Part shown: in pieces, positions 36,918 to 46,500 of the stretch | Layout: each line of letters begins with the position of its first letter | How positions within the stretch are numbered: the stretch's first letter is position 1 | Assembly: GCF_900104685.1 (NCBI RefSeq) | Contig: NZ_LT629755.1 | Span: 1,116,001 to 1,180,000, forward strand | Source of the DNA: Agromyces flavus | GTDB lineage: Bacteria; Actinomycetota; Actinomycetes; Actinomycetales; Microbacteriaceae | Direction: 5' to 3' | Length of the DNA: 64,000 nt | The notes under the pieces: generated by a model | The model's input: only the letters and a program-made list of their open reading frames with translations | What the model was told of the DNA's origin: nothing | Databases searched by the model: none | Translations under genes and position numbers: made by a program

Positions 36918-37247
36918 ATGGTCACCTCACTCGCTCCCGAGCGATTCGATGAGATCAGCGAGGCGCTGAAGGACGTCGTCGACCCCGAACTCGGCGTGAA
37001 CATCGTCGATCTCGGGCTCATCTACGACCTCAACTGGGATGACGAGCACGACGCGCTCGTCATCAACATGACCCTCACGAGCGCCGGCTGTCCGCTCACC
37101 GACGTGATCGAGGAGCAGACCGCCGAGGCGCTCGACGGCACGGTCGAGCGATTCCGCATCAACTGGGTGTGGATGCCGCCGTGGGGTCCTGAGCGGATCA
37201 CCGACGACGGGCGCGACATGATGCGCGCACTCGGTTTCGCGATCTGA
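36918..37247 (+). CDS. metal-sulfur cluster assembly factor (DUF59, SufT/MIP18-like)
   Basis: A 109-residue single-domain DUF59 protein. It has the core DVVDPELGVNIVDLGLIYDL and the conserved Cys region TLTSAGCPLTDVIEEQ. SufT-type proteins take part in Fe-S cluster maturation or delivery under high demand in other bacteria. The position 19 nt after sufC supports that role. A TAGACT element 6 nt upstream gives it a possible promoter of its own. The next gene, a methyltransferase, begins 4 nt after its stop. Confidence 0.93.
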   Translation: MVTSLAPERFDEISEALKDVVDPELGVNIVDLGLIYDLNWDDEHDALVINMTLTSAGCPLTDVIEEQTAEALDGTVERFRINWVWMPPWGPERITDDGRDMMRALGFAI

Positions 37248-37251
37248 TCCC

Positions 37252-38076
37252 ATGGACGGCGCGCCGGCTCCCGCTTCACGCGAGGGCTACACGCACGGCC
37301 ATCACGAGAGCGTGCTCCGGGTCCACGAGTGGCGCTCGGTCGACAACTCCGCCGCGTATCTGATCCCGCACCTACGGGAGGGCCTGCGGATCCTCGATGT
37401 CGGAAGCGGGCCGGGGACGATCTCGATCGACCTCGCGCGGCGCGTCCGCCCCGGATCCGTCGTGGGCATCGACGCGTCGGCCGATATCGTCGAGCGAGCG
37501 GCGGGCCTGGCCGCGAGCCAGGGTGTGACGAACGTCGAGTTCCGCGTCGGCGACGCGTACACGCTGGACTTCGACGACGACAGCTTCGACGTGGTCCATG
37601 CGCACCAGCTCATGCAGCACCTCGCGCGTCCCGTCGACGCCATGCGAGAGATCCGGCGGGTCCTCGCACCGGGCGGGGTGCTGGCGGCACGCGATGCCGA
37701 TTACGGCGGCGTGATCTGGAGCCCTGCGTCCGACGGGCTCGCCCGCTGGCTGCAGTTGAATCGCGACATCTACCGGTGGAACGGCGGGGAGGCGCTCGCG
37801 GGCCGCCTGCTCAAGCGGTGGGCCCGTGCGGCCGGGTTCGACGACGTCGAGGCCACGGGCTCGGTCTGGGTGTTCTCATCCGATCGCGAGCGAGAGTGGT
37901 GGGGCGGCGCCTGGGCGGACCGGGCGACGAAGTCGCAGTTCGCGGCGCACGCCATCGAGTCGGGTCATGCGTCGATCGCCGAGCTCGAATCCGTCGCAGA
38001 GGCCTGGCGGACGTGGGCCGTCGACCCCGAAGGCTGGCTGCTCATGCCGCACGGGGAGATCGTCGCGCGCGCCTGA
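37252..38076 (+). CDS. SAM-dependent methyltransferase (class I, UbiE-like)
   Basis: A 274-residue class I methyltransferase. Motif I LDVGSGPGTISIDLARR is near residue 45. The acidic residue in VVGIDASADIV follows, then DSFDVVHAHQLMQHL and a post-motif MREIRRVLAPGGVLAARD. The substrate is unknown; similarity is to the Methyltransf_11 type. ATG 37252 lacks a visible ribosome binding site and starts 4 nt after the DUF59 gene, so translational coupling is likely. It is convergent with a 78-residue ORF 10 nt away. No terminator was seen between them. Confidence 0.9.
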   Translation: MDGAPAPASREGYTHGHHESVLRVHEWRSVDNSAAYLIPHLREGLRILDVGSGPGTISIDLARRVRPGSVVGIDASADIVERAAGLAASQGVTNVEFRVGDAYTLDFDDDSFDVVHAHQLMQHLARPVDAMREIRRVLAPGGVLAARDADYGGVIWSPASDGLARWLQLNRDIYRWNGGEALAGRLLKRWARAAGFDDVEATGSVWVFSSDREREWWGGAWADRATKSQFAAHAIESGHASIAELESVAEAWRTWAVDPEGWLLMPHGEIVARA

Positions 38077-38086
38077 CGGCGCCGGC

Positions 38087-38323
38087 TCACCAGTCGTCGT
38101 CGGACTCTCCCGACGGTGCAGGCCCGGTGTCGACCGGCGCGGTCGTCACGATTGTCCCGTCGTCGAGCTCGGCGATCGGACGGCCCTCGAGCCAGGTCAG
38201 CGTCCAGTGCCGGCCGGTTCCATCGGCAGCGCGAGCTTCGGCGGCCTCGATGAGCGGTCGGAGGTCTGCCGGCACCGAGGCCGGCGGCTCATCGCCGAAG
38301 GACCAGCGCGTGCCGAGCCGCAT
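38087..38323 (-). CDS. hypothetical protein, 78 aa
   Basis: A small acidic protein (MRLGTRWSFGDEPP start, PSGESDDDW end) with no membrane segment or signal. The ATG at 38323 overlaps the GNAT stop as TGATG, so it is translated with the valS-GNAT operon. An in-frame upstream start would run into the acetyltransferase gene. The segment RHWTLTWLEGRPIAELDDGTIV looks like a small beta-rich fold. I do not recognise a family. Confidence 0.75.
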   Translation of the reverse strand: MRLGTRWSFGDEPPASVPADLRPLIEAAEARAADGTGRHWTLTWLEGRPIAELDDGTIVTTAPVDTGPAPSGESDDDW

Positions 38324-38769
38324 CAGACGTCCAGCTCGAAGCCGATCGCGGCGCTGCGCCGTCCGAGCTCGTCGGAGAGGCGCAGGGATTCCGCGTCGGC
38401 GGGATCGTTCGTCCACGTGATGCGCGACGCGTTGAGCTCGGACGCCTGCTCGCGCACGAGGTCGAGCAGCTGCCGGCCGACGCCGTTGCCGCGGTGCGCG
38501 TCGCCGACGTAGAGGTCGTCGACCACGACTCCGGTGCTCGCGTCGAAGGTGCGCGATTCTGCGTGGTAGTGGACGAGACCGATCGGCGTGCCCTCGTCAT
38601 CGACCGCGAGGGCGGCGCGCAGCGGATTGCGCGGCTCCTGGATCCAGCTCCACACGATGAGCGCCTTCGTGTCGTCGAGCTGCGCTCCGCGCGAGGCGCA
38701 GTAGGCGTCGAACAGGGGCAGCCAGCCGAAGAAGTCGTTCTCGGCGATGTCGCGGACGGTGACGCTCAT
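38323..38769 (-). CDS. GNAT family N-acetyltransferase
   Basis: A 148-residue single-domain GNAT enzyme. The acetyl-CoA pyrophosphate loop is visible as HRGNGVGRQLLD (about residues 92-103), preceded by VVVDDLYVGDAHR. The N-terminus VTVRDIAENDFFGWLPLFDAY is typical. The acceptor is unknown. The ATG overlaps the valS stop by ATGA, so expression is tied to valyl-tRNA synthetase. Confidence 0.9.
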   Translation of the reverse strand: MSVTVRDIAENDFFGWLPLFDAYCASRGAQLDDTKALIVWSWIQEPRNPLRAALAVDDEGTPIGLVHYHAESRTFDASTGVVVDDLYVGDAHRGNGVGRQLLDLVREQASELNASRITWTNDPADAESLRLSDELGRRSAAIGFELDV

Positions 38770-41360
38770 GCGCGGGCCTCCTCTGCGGGGATCTCCAGCT
38801 CGACGTCGCGGACCTCGAGCTCGTCGGACGCGTCGAACTCGAGCACGCCGATGCGGCCGACGGCGCGCAGGTCGGACTCGGCGTGCGCGAGCAGCGCCGT
38901 TGCAGCGTGGGGTGCCGCGATGACCGCACGGGCGACCGGCGTCTTCTGCGACGCCTTCGCGTCGGTCTTGGCGCGACGGATGCCCGTGAGCGCGAGGCTC
39001 GCCAGTTCGAGCAACTCGACGCCCGCGTCGCCGCGCGCGGCGAGCTCGTCGGCCGTGGGCCACGAGGCCCGGTGCACCGAGCCGTCGTGCGACCAGCGCC
39101 ACGCCTCCTCGGCCGCGAACGGGATCACGGGGGCGAACAGGCGCAGCAGCACGCTGAGCGCGGTCTTGAGCGCCGCGACCGCCGACGCCTGCTCCTCGCT
39201 CGCCTCGCCGTAGGCGCGCTCCTTCACGAGTTCGAGGTAGTCGTCGCAGAATGTCCAGAAGAAGGTCTCGGTGACCTCGAGCGCGCGCGCGTGGTCGTAC
39301 GCCTCGAGCGCACGCGTGGCCTGCTCGACGACCGTCGCGAGTCCGGCCAGCATGCTCCGGTCGATGGGCACCGTGACGGCGGCATCCGCCCGGCCCTCGA
39401 ACCCGAGGATGAACTTGGCGGCATTCAGCACCTTGATCGCGAGGCGCCGGCCGATCTTGACCTGCGTGGGGTTCTGCGGGTCGAACGCCGCGTCGGTGCC
39501 GAGGCGCGACGAGGCCGCCCAGTAGCGCACGGCGTCGGAGCCGTGCTGCTCGAGCAGCCCGGCGGGCGTCACGACGTTGCCCTTGGACTTCGACATCTTC
39601 TTCCGGTCGGGGTCGACGATGAAGCCCGAGATGGCGGCGTTGCCCCATGGCGCGACGCCGTGCTCGAGCTCGGCGCGGAGCACGGTCGAGAACAGCCACG
39701 TGCGGATGATGTCCTGGCCCTGAGGACGCAGCGAGTAGGGGAAGAGCAGCTCGAACAGTTCGGCGTCGCGCTCCCAGCCGGCCGCGAGCTGCGGCGTGAG
39801 CGACGACGTCGCCCACGTGTCCATGATGTCGTGCTCGCCCGTGAACCCGTTCGGCTGGTCGCGCTGCGCTTCGTCGAACCCGGGCGCCGGCGTCGAGGAG
39901 GGGTCGACGGGCAGCATCTCGCGCGTGGCGATGATCGGCTGGTCGAACACGGGCTCGCCTTCCGCGTCGATCGGGTACCAGACCGGGATCGGCACGCCGA
40001 AGAAGCGCTGACGCGAGATGAGCCAGTCGCCCGACAGGCCGCCGACCCAGTTCTCGTAGCGCACGCGCATGAAGTCGGGGTGCCAGTCGATCTCGCGGCC
40101 GCGGCTCACCAGGCGGTCGCGCAGCGCCTCGTCGCGCGCGCCGTTGACGATGTACCACTGCCGCGTGGAGACGATCTCGAGCGGACGATCGCCCTTCTCG
40201 TAGAACTTCACGGGGTGGGTGATGGCCTTCGGGTCGGCGAGCAGGTCGCCCGACTCGCGCAGGAGCTCGACGACCGCCTGCTTGGCCGAGAACGCGGTCT
40301 TGCCGGCGAGCTTCGCGTACGCCTCGCGTCCCGCATCGGACGAGATCGCCTCGGGCGCCTCGGCGATGATGCGGCCGTCGAAGCCGATGATCGCCCGGTT
40401 GGGGAGATCGAGCTCGCGCCACCACACCACGTCGGTCACGTCGCCGAACGTGCAGATCATGGCGATGCCGGTGCCCTTGTCCTTCTGGGCGAGGTGGTGC
40501 GCGACCACGGGCACCTCGACCCCGAACACGGGCGTCGTCACGGTCGTGCCGAACAGCGGCTGGTAGCGCTCGTCGTCGGGATGCGCCACGAGCGCGACGC
40601 AGGCCGGGATGAGTTCGGGCCGGCTCGTCTCGATCTCGACGTGGCCGCCGTCGGGCCGGTGGAACGCGACCCGGTGGTAGTGGCCGGGCTGCTCGCGGTC
40701 CTCGAGCTCGGCCTGCGCGACCGCGGTGCGGAACGTGACGTCCCACAGGGTCGGCGCGAGGGCCTGGTAGGCCTCGCCGCGCTCGACGTTGCGGATGAAC
40801 GCGAGCTGCGAGGTGAACAGCGCCTCGTCGGCGATCGTGCGGTAGGTCTGGGTCCAGTCGACCGAGAGACCGAGCTGTCGGAACAGCTCCTCGAACTGCT
40901 GCTCGTCCTCGGCGGTCAGCCGCTCGCACAGCTCGATGAAGTTGCGGCGGCTGATGGGGACCTGGTCGGCCGGCTTGATCGTCTTGCCCTCGGTGCCCTC
41001 GTGCGGCGGCGTGAAGTCGGGCACGTAGGGCAGCGACGGGTCGCAGCGCACGCCGTAGTAGTTCTGCACGCGGCGCTCGGTGGGCAGGCCGTTGTCGTCC
41101 CATCCCATCGGGTAGAAGACCGACTTGCCGCGCATGCGCTGGAAGCGTGCGACGAGGTCGGTGTGCGTGAACGAGAACACGTGGCCGATGTGGAGCGAGC
41201 CCGAGGCGGTGGGCGGGGGAGTGTCGATCGAGTAGATCGAATCGCGCGTCGCACCTTCCCGCCGGAACCGGTAGGTGCCCTCGGATTCCCAGACGCCGCC
41301 CCACTTCGACTCGAGGCCCTCGAGAGCGGGCTTGTCGGGAATGCGCGCGGTGTCGGTCAT
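38766..41360 (-). CDS. valS: valyl-tRNA synthetase
   Basis: Class I synthetase charging tRNA-Val. The 864-residue product has the HIGH motif (SGSLHIGHVFSF, HIGH at 57-60) and GWDDNGLPTERRVQ. The KMSKS loop KKMSKSKGNVVTPAG starts near residue 587. Anticodon-binding and C-terminal regions are shorter than in E. coli (864 against about 950), as in related actinobacteria. ATG 41360 has CCGGAG upstream. An in-frame ATG at 41396 would add 12 unconserved residues. It heads a three-gene minus-strand operon. Confidence 0.97.
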   Translation of the reverse strand: MTDTARIPDKPALEGLESKWGGVWESEGTYRFRREGATRDSIYSIDTPPPTASGSLHIGHVFSFTHTDLVARFQRMRGKSVFYPMGWDDNGLPTERRVQNYYGVRCDPSLPYVPDFTPPHEGTEGKTIKPADQVPISRRNFIELCERLTAEDEQQFEELFRQLGLSVDWTQTYRTIADEALFTSQLAFIRNVERGEAYQALAPTLWDVTFRTAVAQAELEDREQPGHYHRVAFHRPDGGHVEIETSRPELIPACVALVAHPDDERYQPLFGTTVTTPVFGVEVPVVAHHLAQKDKGTGIAMICTFGDVTDVVWWRELDLPNRAIIGFDGRIIAEAPEAISSDAGREAYAKLAGKTAFSAKQAVVELLRESGDLLADPKAITHPVKFYEKGDRPLEIVSTRQWYIVNGARDEALRDRLVSRGREIDWHPDFMRVRYENWVGGLSGDWLISRQRFFGVPIPVWYPIDAEGEPVFDQPIIATREMLPVDPSSTPAPGFDEAQRDQPNGFTGEHDIMDTWATSSLTPQLAAGWERDAELFELLFPYSLRPQGQDIIRTWLFSTVLRAELEHGVAPWGNAAISGFIVDPDRKKMSKSKGNVVTPAGLLEQHGSDAVRYWAASSRLGTDAAFDPQNPTQVKIGRRLAIKVLNAAKFILGFEGRADAAVTVPIDRSMLAGLATVVEQATRALEAYDHARALEVTETFFWTFCDDYLELVKERAYGEASEEQASAVAALKTALSVLLRLFAPVIPFAAEEAWRWSHDGSVHRASWPTADELAARGDAGVELLELASLALTGIRRAKTDAKASQKTPVARAVIAAPHAATALLAHAESDLRAVGRIGVLEFDASDELEVRDVELEIPAEEARA

Positions 41361-41486
41361 GATGCTCCGGTTCGGTATATGCGGCACCGAGTCCATGGGG
41401 GTGCCTGAATGTGGACGCTCAAGCCTACCGGAGTCGGTGCATCCGCGCCGTGACCGGCCCGAACGCCGGGCGATCCCCATGACGGC

Positions 41487-41523
41487 GAGCGGATGTCGCG
41501 AGCGCGCGCCGCGACATCCGCTC
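41487..41523 (-). terminator. terminator of the MHS transporter gene
   Basis: A 14-bp perfect stem, GAGCGGATGTCGCG (41487-41500) with CGCGACATCCGCTC (41510-41523), and a 9-nt loop lie 6 nt beyond the stop of the minus-strand transporter. The arms are two opposed copies of a 13-mer that recurs elsewhere in the window. Confidence 0.7.
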
Positions 41524-41528
41524 GTCGC

Positions 41529-42872
41529 CTACGCGGCGACCGGCTCGGCCACCTCGCGGCCGTCCTCGGCGATCGGAGCGTGTCGCATGCGCGCCGCCGC
41601 CCACGCCGAGACCAGCGTGATGGCCGACAGCAGCGCGAGCACGACGCCGGGGTGCCACCACGCGAAGTCGGTCAGACCGCCGAGCCACAGCGTGACGAGC
41701 GGGATGAACCCGGAGATCGCGGCCGCGACGGCGTACGCGACCGACAGCGCCGAGTAGCGGTAGTGGTCGGCGAACAGGTCGTTCATCAGCCCGCCGAGCG
41801 CCGCCCATGACATGGTGGGCAGGATGCCGCCGACGATCATGGTGCCCACCAGGACGGGGAAGCTCGCGAACTGCAGGAGCCAGTACATCGGGAAAGTGAT
41901 CAGCAGCGTCCCGAGCGCACCGTAGGCGACGACCTTCGCCGACCCGACGCGCGTGGCCCACCAGCCGAACAGCGGGATCGTGACCAGCTGCAGTAGGGCG
42001 CCGATCGTGGTCGCGATGAGCAGGCCCTGGAAGCTGAACCCGAGCGTCGTCACGCCGTAGTTGACGGTGTACGTGTTCATGAGCGAGTACGAGCCGATGC
42101 CGAGCAGCGCGGCGCCGAATGCGACGAGGAGCGCGACGGGCTGGGCGCGGAACATCGTGGCGAAGGGGACACGGTCGCGGCGCTGCTCCGACACGACCGC
42201 CTTGAACACCGGGGTCTCGTCGATCGAGAGGCGCAGCCACAGGGAGACGAGCAGGAGCGGGAACGCGAGGAGGAACGGGATGCGCCATCCCCACTCGGCC
42301 AGCTGGTCGGCCGGCAGCGCCAGCGTCATGACGATGAACACCACCGCGGACAGGATCGATCCCACGGGCGACCCGAGCTGCGGCACTGCCGCGTAGAACG
42401 CGCGCTTGATCGGGCTCGCGTGCTCGGTCGCGAGCAGGATCGAGCCGCCCCACTCGCCGCCGAGCGACAGGCCCTGGGCGACGCGGAGCAGCACGAGCAG
42501 CACGGCGCCGAGCCATCCGGCCTGCGCGTACGTCGGCAGCAGCCCGATGAGGCCGGTCGCGACGCCCATGATGCCGACCGTCCAGAGCAGGGTGGCGCGG
42601 CGGCCGATCCGGTCGCCGAGGTGGCCGAAGATCGCCGCGCCGATGGGGCGCACGACGAACGCGACGCCGATCGTGGCGAACGCGGCGAGCGTGCCGCCGA
42701 ACTCGCCAAGCGGGTCGAAGAAGAGCGGGCCGATGAAGTACGCGCTGAAGTAGGCGAAGACGTAGAAGTCGAACGACTCGAGCGAGGTGCCGATCATCGA
42801 CGCCCAGGCGACGCGTCGCACCGGGGAGGAGCTCGGAGGGAGGGGTTCCGTGGAGGGGACTGCAGTGGTCAC
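41529..42872 (-). CDS. MFS transporter, metabolite:H+ symporter (MHS) type
   Basis: A 447-residue, 12-helix major facilitator. The N-terminal WASMIGTSLESFDFYVFAYFSAY and FGHLGDRIGRRATLL with GEWGGSILLATEHA mark the MHS family, whose members carry organic acids, osmolytes such as proline or betaine, or shikimate. The substrate cannot be told. GTG 42872 has AGGATGG upstream. Longer in-frame extensions would overlap the divergent GntR gene. It is probably controlled by the neighbouring GntR regulator through the palindromic region between them. Confidence 0.9.
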   Translation of the reverse strand: MTTAVPSTEPLPPSSSPVRRVAWASMIGTSLESFDFYVFAYFSAYFIGPLFFDPLGEFGGTLAAFATIGVAFVVRPIGAAIFGHLGDRIGRRATLLWTVGIMGVATGLIGLLPTYAQAGWLGAVLLVLLRVAQGLSLGGEWGGSILLATEHASPIKRAFYAAVPQLGSPVGSILSAVVFIVMTLALPADQLAEWGWRIPFLLAFPLLLVSLWLRLSIDETPVFKAVVSEQRRDRVPFATMFRAQPVALLVAFGAALLGIGSYSLMNTYTVNYGVTTLGFSFQGLLIATTIGALLQLVTIPLFGWWATRVGSAKVVAYGALGTLLITFPMYWLLQFASFPVLVGTMIVGGILPTMSWAALGGLMNDLFADHYRYSALSVAYAVAAAISGFIPLVTLWLGGLTDFAWWHPGVVLALLSAITLVSAWAAARMRHAPIAEDGREVAEPVAA

Positions 42873-42913
42873 GGCTGACCATCCTGACAGCGAGCGGACG
42901 GCACGACAAGGAA

Positions 42914-42970
42914 CTTGTGCGATTCGCACTAGCACAAGTACTTGAAGTACCCGTTCGGGAGCCATAGGTT
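42914..42970 (+). promoter_or_regulatory. GntR/MHS operator region and gntR promoter
   Basis: The region holds nested palindromes: CTTGTGC/GCACAAG (42914-42920 and 42932-42938), GTGCG-ATT-CGCAC (42917-42929), CAAGTACTTG (42935-42944) and GTACTT-G-AAGTAC (42938-42950). The gntR promoter is TTGAAG (42942-42947), 17 nt, TAGGTT (42965-42970), so the last palindrome covers the -35. This fits autorepression by a YtrA-like GntR protein. Confidence 0.65.
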
Positions 42971-42976
42971 CGGATC

Positions 42977-43327
42977 GTGCGCATCCGACTCGACCTCGCG
43001 ACGCCGGGCCCGCTGTTCGAGCAGCTCGCCTCCTCGCTGCGCGCCTCCATCGTCGACGGCCGCGTGGGCTACGGCGAGCGCCTTCCCGCCGCACGCGATC
43101 TCGCGTCGGCGCTCCAGGTCAACGTGCACACCGTGCTCCGCGCCTATCGGGTGCTGCGCGACGAGGGCCTGATCGAGCTGCACCCCGGCCGCGGCGCGAC
43201 CGTCGCCAAGCGTCTCGGCCACCACACTGCGCTGGCCGGCGCCATCCACGACCTCGTCGACGAGGCACGCCTGAACGGCGTCGACGCCCCGGCGCTCATC
43301 TCGCTCATCCGCGAGGCGTACCGCTGA
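42977..43327 (+). CDS. GntR family transcriptional regulator (YtrA-like, short)
   Basis: A 116-residue regulator with an N-terminal winged helix (PLFEQLASSLRASIVDGRV, GERLPAARDLASALQVNVHTVLRAYRVLRDEGLIE in pieces, about residues 10-72). Only a short helical tail follows, as in the YtrA subfamily. Such proteins usually repress adjacent transporter genes. It starts at GTG 42977, 6 nt after a TAGGTT -10 element, so the mRNA should be leaderless. It is divergent from the MHS transporter and ends just before the ileS promoter. Confidence 0.92.
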   Translation: MRIRLDLATPGPLFEQLASSLRASIVDGRVGYGERLPAARDLASALQVNVHTVLRAYRVLRDEGLIELHPGRGATVAKRLGHHTALAGAIHDLVDEARLNGVDAPALISLIREAYR

Positions 43328-43336
43328 GCCGTCCGG

Positions 43337-43342
43337 TACGCT
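43337..43342 (+). promoter_or_regulatory. -10 element TACGCT of ileS
   Basis: TACGCT is 10 nt after the gntR stop and predicts transcription from about 43350, exactly where the first helix of the T-box begins. Confidence 0.45.
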
Positions 43343-43349
43343 GGAGGCA

Positions 43350-43558
43350 ACGACTGCGATCCGGCCATCACCGGGGAGTCTCCGGAAGAACGCGAGACGG
43401 ATGCCGCGGCATCCAGCTCGTCACTAGAACCGGACGGGACCAGCCCGTCACAGCTGAGGAACGAGAGGCTCCGGCTCGGCCGGGGCAAGCGGGGTGGTAC
43501 CGCGGTGGCGCTCGACGAGCGCACCGTCCTCGTGGAACCGGCGAATCCAGCAGGAGCG
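43350..43558 (+). promoter_or_regulatory. isoleucine T-box riboswitch (translational, ultrashort stem I)
   Basis: The T-box core GGGGTGGTACCGCG is at 43491-43504. Its TGGT can pair with the ACCA 3' end of uncharged tRNA-Ile. Stem I is very short: GACT (43352-43355) with AGTC (43377-43380), enclosing CCGG-CCATCA-CCGG. The Ile codon ATC (43367-43369) is in the terminal loop as specifier. A palindromic stem GGATGCCGCGGCATCC is at 43399-43414. No T-tract terminator follows. Instead the element runs up to the ribosome binding site CAGGAG (43551-43556), as in the known actinobacterial class that controls translation. Confidence 0.88.
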
Positions 43559-43562
43559 AGCG

Positions 43563-46500
43563 TTGTACCCCAAGGGCCAGGACCCCGAGCAGCAGTCCGT
43601 CACGCCGTCGCCGTCCTTCCCGGCGATCGAGCAGGCCGTGCTCGCGCACTGGAAGGCCGACGGCACCTTCCAGGCGTCCATCGACCAGCGCGAGGGCGCA
43701 CCCGAATGGGTCTTCTACGACGGGCCGCCGTTCGCGAACGGCCTGCCCCATTACGGGCACCTGCTCACCGGCTACGCCAAGGACATCTTCCCGCGCTTCC
43801 AGACCATGCGCGGCAAGCAGGTGCAGCGCCGATTCGGCTGGGACACGCACGGCCTGCCCGCAGAGCTCGAGGCCGAGCGCCAGCTCGGGATCACCGACAA
43901 GAGCGAGATCGAGCGCATGGGCATCGCCGCCTTCAACCAGGCCGCGCGCGACGCCGTCCTCCGGTACACCGAGGAGTGGGAGGAGTACGTCACCCGCCAG
44001 GCGCGCTGGGTCGACTTCGACAACGACTACAAGACGCTCGACGTGACCTTCATGGAGTCGGTGGTCTGGGCGTTCAAGCGGCTCCACGACCAGGGGCTCG
44101 CGTACGAGGGCCACCGCGTGCTGCCCTACTGCTGGCGCGACCAGACGCCGCTGTCGAACCACGAGCTGCGCATGGACGACGACGTCTACAAGATGCGGCA
44201 GGACCCCTCGGTCACCGTGACCTTCCCTTTCACGGGAGCGAAGGCCGAGTCGCTCGGGCTCACCGCCGTACGAGCGCTCGCCTGGACGACGACGCCGTGG
44301 ACGCTGCCCACGAACGCGGCGCTCGCGGTCGGGCCCCACATCGAGTACGCGGTCGTGCCCGCCGGCCCGAATGGCACCCCCGACGCCACCGTCCTTCGCG
44401 AGCGCGCCGGCGGCGCGGCATCCGACACCGAGGTGCTCGGCGGCGAGTACCTCATCGCCCTCGACCTCGTCGGCAGCTACGCCAAGGAACTCGGGTACGA
44501 CTCGCCCGACGAGGCCCGCGCCGCCGTGCGACGGACCGTGCGCGGCGCCGAACTCGAGGATGTCACCTACGACCGGCTCTTCGACTACTACGCCGACGTC
44601 GAGCGGTGGGGCCTGCAGAACGCGTGGAAGGTGCTCGTCGCCGACTACGTCACGACCGAGGACGGCACCGGCATCGTGCACCAGGCGCCCGCCTACGGCG
44701 AGGAGGACCAGAAGGCGTGCGAGGCCGCCGGCATCCCCGTGTGGCTCTCGCTCGACGAGGGCGGTCGCTTCCTCCCCGAGGTGACGGATGTCGCGGGGCA
44801 GCTGTGGAGCGACGCGAACACGCCGCTCATCCGCCTGCTCCGCGCCGAGGGGCGCCTGCTCCGCCACGCGAGTTACGAGCACTCCTACCCGCACTGCTGG
44901 CGCTGCCGCAATCCGCTCATCTACCGGGCGGTGTCGAGCTGGTTCGTGCGCGTGCCCGAGTTCCGCGACCGCATGGAGGAGCTCAACCAAGACGTCGAGT
45001 GGGTGCCCGCCAACGTCAAGGACGGCCAGTTCGGCAAGTGGCTCTCGGGTGCACGCGACTGGTCGATCAGCCGCAACCGGTACTGGGGCTCGCCGATCCC
45101 GGTGTGGAAGTCCGACGACCCCGCGTACCCGCGCATCGACGTGTACGGCTCGCTCGAGGAGCTCGAGCGCGACTTCGGCCGCCTGCCGCGCAATCAGCAC
45201 GGCGAGCCCGACCTGCATCGTCCGTTCATCGACGAACTCACGCGCCCGAACCCCGACGACCCCACCGGGGCGTCGACGATGCGCCGCATCCCCGACGTGC
45301 TCGACGTGTGGTTCGACTCGGGCTCGATGCCGTTCGCGCAGGTGCACTACCCGTTCGAGAACCGCGAATGGTTCGACACGCACAGCCCGGCCGACTTCAT
45401 CGTCGAGTACATCGGCCAGACGCGCGGATGGTTCTACACGCTGCATGTGCTCTCGACCGCCCTCTTCGACCGGCCGGCGTTCAAGAACGTCGTGAGCCAC
45501 GGCATCGTGCTCGGCAACGACGGGCAGAAGATGTCGAAGTCGCTGCGCAACTACCCCGACGTCAACGAGGTGTTCGACCGCGACGGCTCCGACGCGATGC
45601 GCTGGTTCCTCATGTCGAGCTCGGTGCTCCGCGGGGGCAACCTCGTCGTGACCGAGGAGGGCATCCGCGAGGGCGTGCGCCAGCTCATGCTGCCGCTGTG
45701 GAGCACCTGGTACTTCTTCTCGCTCTACGCCAACACGGCGCGCGAGGGCGGCTACGAGGCATCCCGTCGCACCGACTCGGCCGACGTGCTCGACCGGTAC
45801 CTGCTCGCCAAGCTGCGCGACCTCGTCGAGGCGGTGACCGCCGATCTCGAGGACTTCGACTCCCCGCTCGCGGCCCAGAAGCTCCGCGACTTCGCCGACG
45901 TGCTCACGAACTGGTACGTGCGCCGGTCGCGCGATCGGTTCTGGCAGGGCGTCGATCCGGACGGCACGGGCACCGAGGCGTTCGACACCCTGTACACGGT
46001 GCTCGAGACGCTCACCCGGCTCGCCGCGCCGATGCTGCCCCTCGTGACCGAGCAGGTGTGGCGTGGACTCACGGGCGGGCGCAGCGTCCACCTCGAGGAC
46101 TGGCCCGTGGCCGACGAGTTCCCGGCCGACCCCGAGCTGGTGGCCGCCATGGACGCCGTGCGCGAGGTGACCGGAACGGTCCTCGCGCTCCGGAAGCAGG
46201 CCGGCCGCCGAGTGCGCCTGCCGCTCGCGTCGCTCACGGTCGTGACCTCGCATGCCGCGGCGCTCACGCCGTTCGAGTCGATCCTTCGCGACGAGCTCAA
46301 CGTCAAGCGGGTCGACCTGGTCGCGCTCGACGAGTCGAGCGCCGCCTCCTACGGCGTGACGAAGCGGCTGACCGTGAACGCGCGCGCCGCGGGCCCGCGC
46401 CTCGGCAAGCAGGTGCAGCAGGCCATCCAGTCGGCGCGCTCGGGCGACTGGTCGCTCGACGGTGACACGGTCGTGGCCGGCGGGATCGCTCTCGAGCCGA

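Noticed and set aside
43494..43562. Longer N-terminus for ileS from 43494
   Set aside because: It would translate the T-box core GGGGTGGTACCGCG and has no ribosome binding site. The TTG at 43563 does.
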